Source: Chloroflexota bacterium (lineage in GTDB: Bacteria; Chloroflexota; Ktedonobacteria; Ktedonobacterales; Ktedonobacteraceae). Taken from it: DNA of 15,388 nucleotides. Below, one piece after another: positions 14,356-15,388 of this stretch. A program made the position numbers and the translations under genes. How positions within the stretch are numbered: position 1 is the stretch's first letter; each line of letters begins with the position of its first letter. The stretch spans positions 1-15,388 of the forward strand of contig VBHV01000535.1 in assembly GCA_005881995.1 (NCBI GenBank), written 5' to 3'. The notes beneath the pieces were generated by a model that saw nothing but the letters and a program-made list of their open reading frames with translations, was not told the origin of the DNA and made no database searches.

Positions 14356-15388
14356 TCACGCCGTGGGCGTCTGCGCCACAGCTTCTAACCCCAACGCCTT
14401 AATTGCGTGTTCGCGTAACACGAATTTCTGCACTTTGCCGCTGGCCGTCATCGGATAGGCTTGAACGAACTGGAAGTAGCGCGGAATCTTCTGGTGACTG
14501 ATGCGCTCTTTCGCGAAGTCGCGCAATTCCTGTTCTGCAAGCTCTTCACCCTCTTTGGGGAGCACTACGGCCAGCAGTTCCTCGCCAAAGAACGCATCTG
14601 GCACACCCAGCACCTGCGCATCAGCCACCTTTGGATGGCGGATTAGCAGTTCCTCTAACTCGCGCGGGAAGATATTCTCGCCGCCGCGAATGACCATCTC
14701 TTTCAGGCGCCCGACAATATTGATGTAGCCCTCCTTATCCATTGTTGCCAGGTCGCCTGTGTGCAGCCAGCCATCACTATCGATAGCCTCGGCGGTCTTT
14801 TCAGGCATATTATAATACCCGGCCATCACGAGAAAACCACGGCAGCAAAGCTCCCCGCGTTCTCCAACAGGGACGACCTCACCCGTCGCGGGGTTGATAA
14901 TCTTGACATCCACGTGTGGATATGGGATGCCTACTGTCGCCGATTTGCGTTCAAACGAATCGCCTTGCAACGTGAGTGTAATGCCACCGGTCGATTCGGT
15001 CTGGCCAAAGACAATCGCTATATCTGTCCCAATTCGCTCTTTGACCTGCTCCATTACAGCAACAGGCACGGGAGCGCCACCACATGTCACAGACTTCAGT
15101 GTTGTAGGCCGGTAAGTCTCGAACTCAGGGTGCTGTAACATAGCGATTAACATTGTAGGAACGGCGAACATCAACGCGCAGCCTTCCTTGTGAATAATTT
15201 GTAGAGTTTTCAATGGATCGAAACCGATCAGTCCATGCAGCGTCATTTTTGCGCCGATGATGGCGACAACAATACCCGACCCGGCGATATGGAAGTATGG
15301 CATAGGTAGACAATAGCGATCACCTGGTCCAACGTCGCTCCCGACGCGGCGTAGAGCCATCATCGTATCGTTAATGACGCTGCGATGC
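14356..15388 (-). CDS. Acyl-CoA synthetase / AMP-binding enzyme, N-terminus outside the window
   Basis: Adenylate-forming ligase of the ANL superfamily: a carboxylic acid, ATP and CoA give acyl-CoA, AMP and PPi. The frame stays open to the right edge (reading HRSVINDT before the internal ATG at 15363), so the gene starts beyond 15388. The P-loop motif is therefore not visible. Seen motifs: FGQTEST (adenine binding, A5), GWLHTGDLA with the ribose-binding Asp (A7), GRLKEMVIRGGENIFP hinge (A8), and TASGKVQKFVLR with the catalytic lysine (A10) near the C-terminus. The substrate may be a medium- or long-chain fatty acid by general similarity, but the specificity cannot be read from the sequence. 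It converges on the FHA-PrsW gene with nine bases between the stops, so transcription terminators must lie within coding sequence. Confidence 0.94.
   Translation of the reverse strand, partial: HRSVINDTMMALRRVGSDVGPGDRYCLPMPYFHIAGSGIVVAIIGAKMTLHGLIGFDPLKTLQIIHKEGCALMFAVPTMLIAMLQHPEFETYRPTTLKSVTCGGAPVPVAVMEQVKERIGTDIAIVFGQTESTGGITLTLQGDSFERKSATVGIPYPHVDVKIINPATGEVVPVGERGELCCRGFLVMAGYYNMPEKTAEAIDSDGWLHTGDLATMDKEGYINIVGRLKEMVIRGGENIFPRELEELLIRHPKVADAQVLGVPDAFFGEELLAVVLPKEGEELAEQELRDFAKERISHQKIPRYFQFVQAYPMTASGKVQKFVLREHAIKALGLEAVAQTPTA

Overview
The window looks like a chromosomal segment from a Ktedonobacteria-like member of the Chloroflexota. This is an inference from moderate GC, an aerobic heme-copper oxidase cluster, a T-box-controlled short-form AlaRS, an FHA-PrsW fusion, and palindromic GGCGACC..GGTCGCC intergenic repeats that I recall from such genomes. 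No database search was possible. There are no tRNA or rRNA genes, CRISPR arrays or insertion sequences that I can see.

Left part (1-6459, minus strand): one cytochrome c oxidase operon. Read in the direction of transcription it holds a membrane-anchored cupredoxin, COX2 (CuA subunit), COX1, a divergent COX3, the CtaG assembly factor, a cluster of three small palindromic repeats, a SCO-type copper chaperone and the heme A synthase CtaA/COX15, which runs off the left edge. Structural subunits, copper delivery (CtaG, SCO) and heme A synthesis are thus together. The cupredoxin at the head of the operon probably donates electrons to CuA in place of a soluble cytochrome c. COX1 is odd: it has the D-channel and Glu/His/Tyr active-site residues but no K-channel lysine and no Mg-site aspartate.

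Middle part (6460-9840): a 350-base regulatory gap with a candidate cox promoter and operator-like palindrome, a small zinc-ribbon protein with a C-terminal membrane anchor (minus), then on the plus strand a secreted beta-propeller gene broken by a one-base frameshift, a membrane-anchored TlpA/ResA thioredoxin and a degenerate response-regulator receiver domain. The propeller and thioredoxin fit extracytoplasmic redox or copper work next to the oxidase.

Right part (9859-15388): a well-formed promoter, an alanine-type T-box riboswitch (GCC specifier, UGGU acceptor-binding bulge, strong terminator) and a short-form alanyl-tRNA synthetase gene whose catalytic and editing halves are now in different frames, with about 15 linker codons missing. 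A small ABM-like protein follows, overlapping by four bases a large FHA plus PrsW-type membrane protease gene. A convergent acyl-CoA synthetase (AMP-binding enzyme) runs off the right edge on the minus strand.
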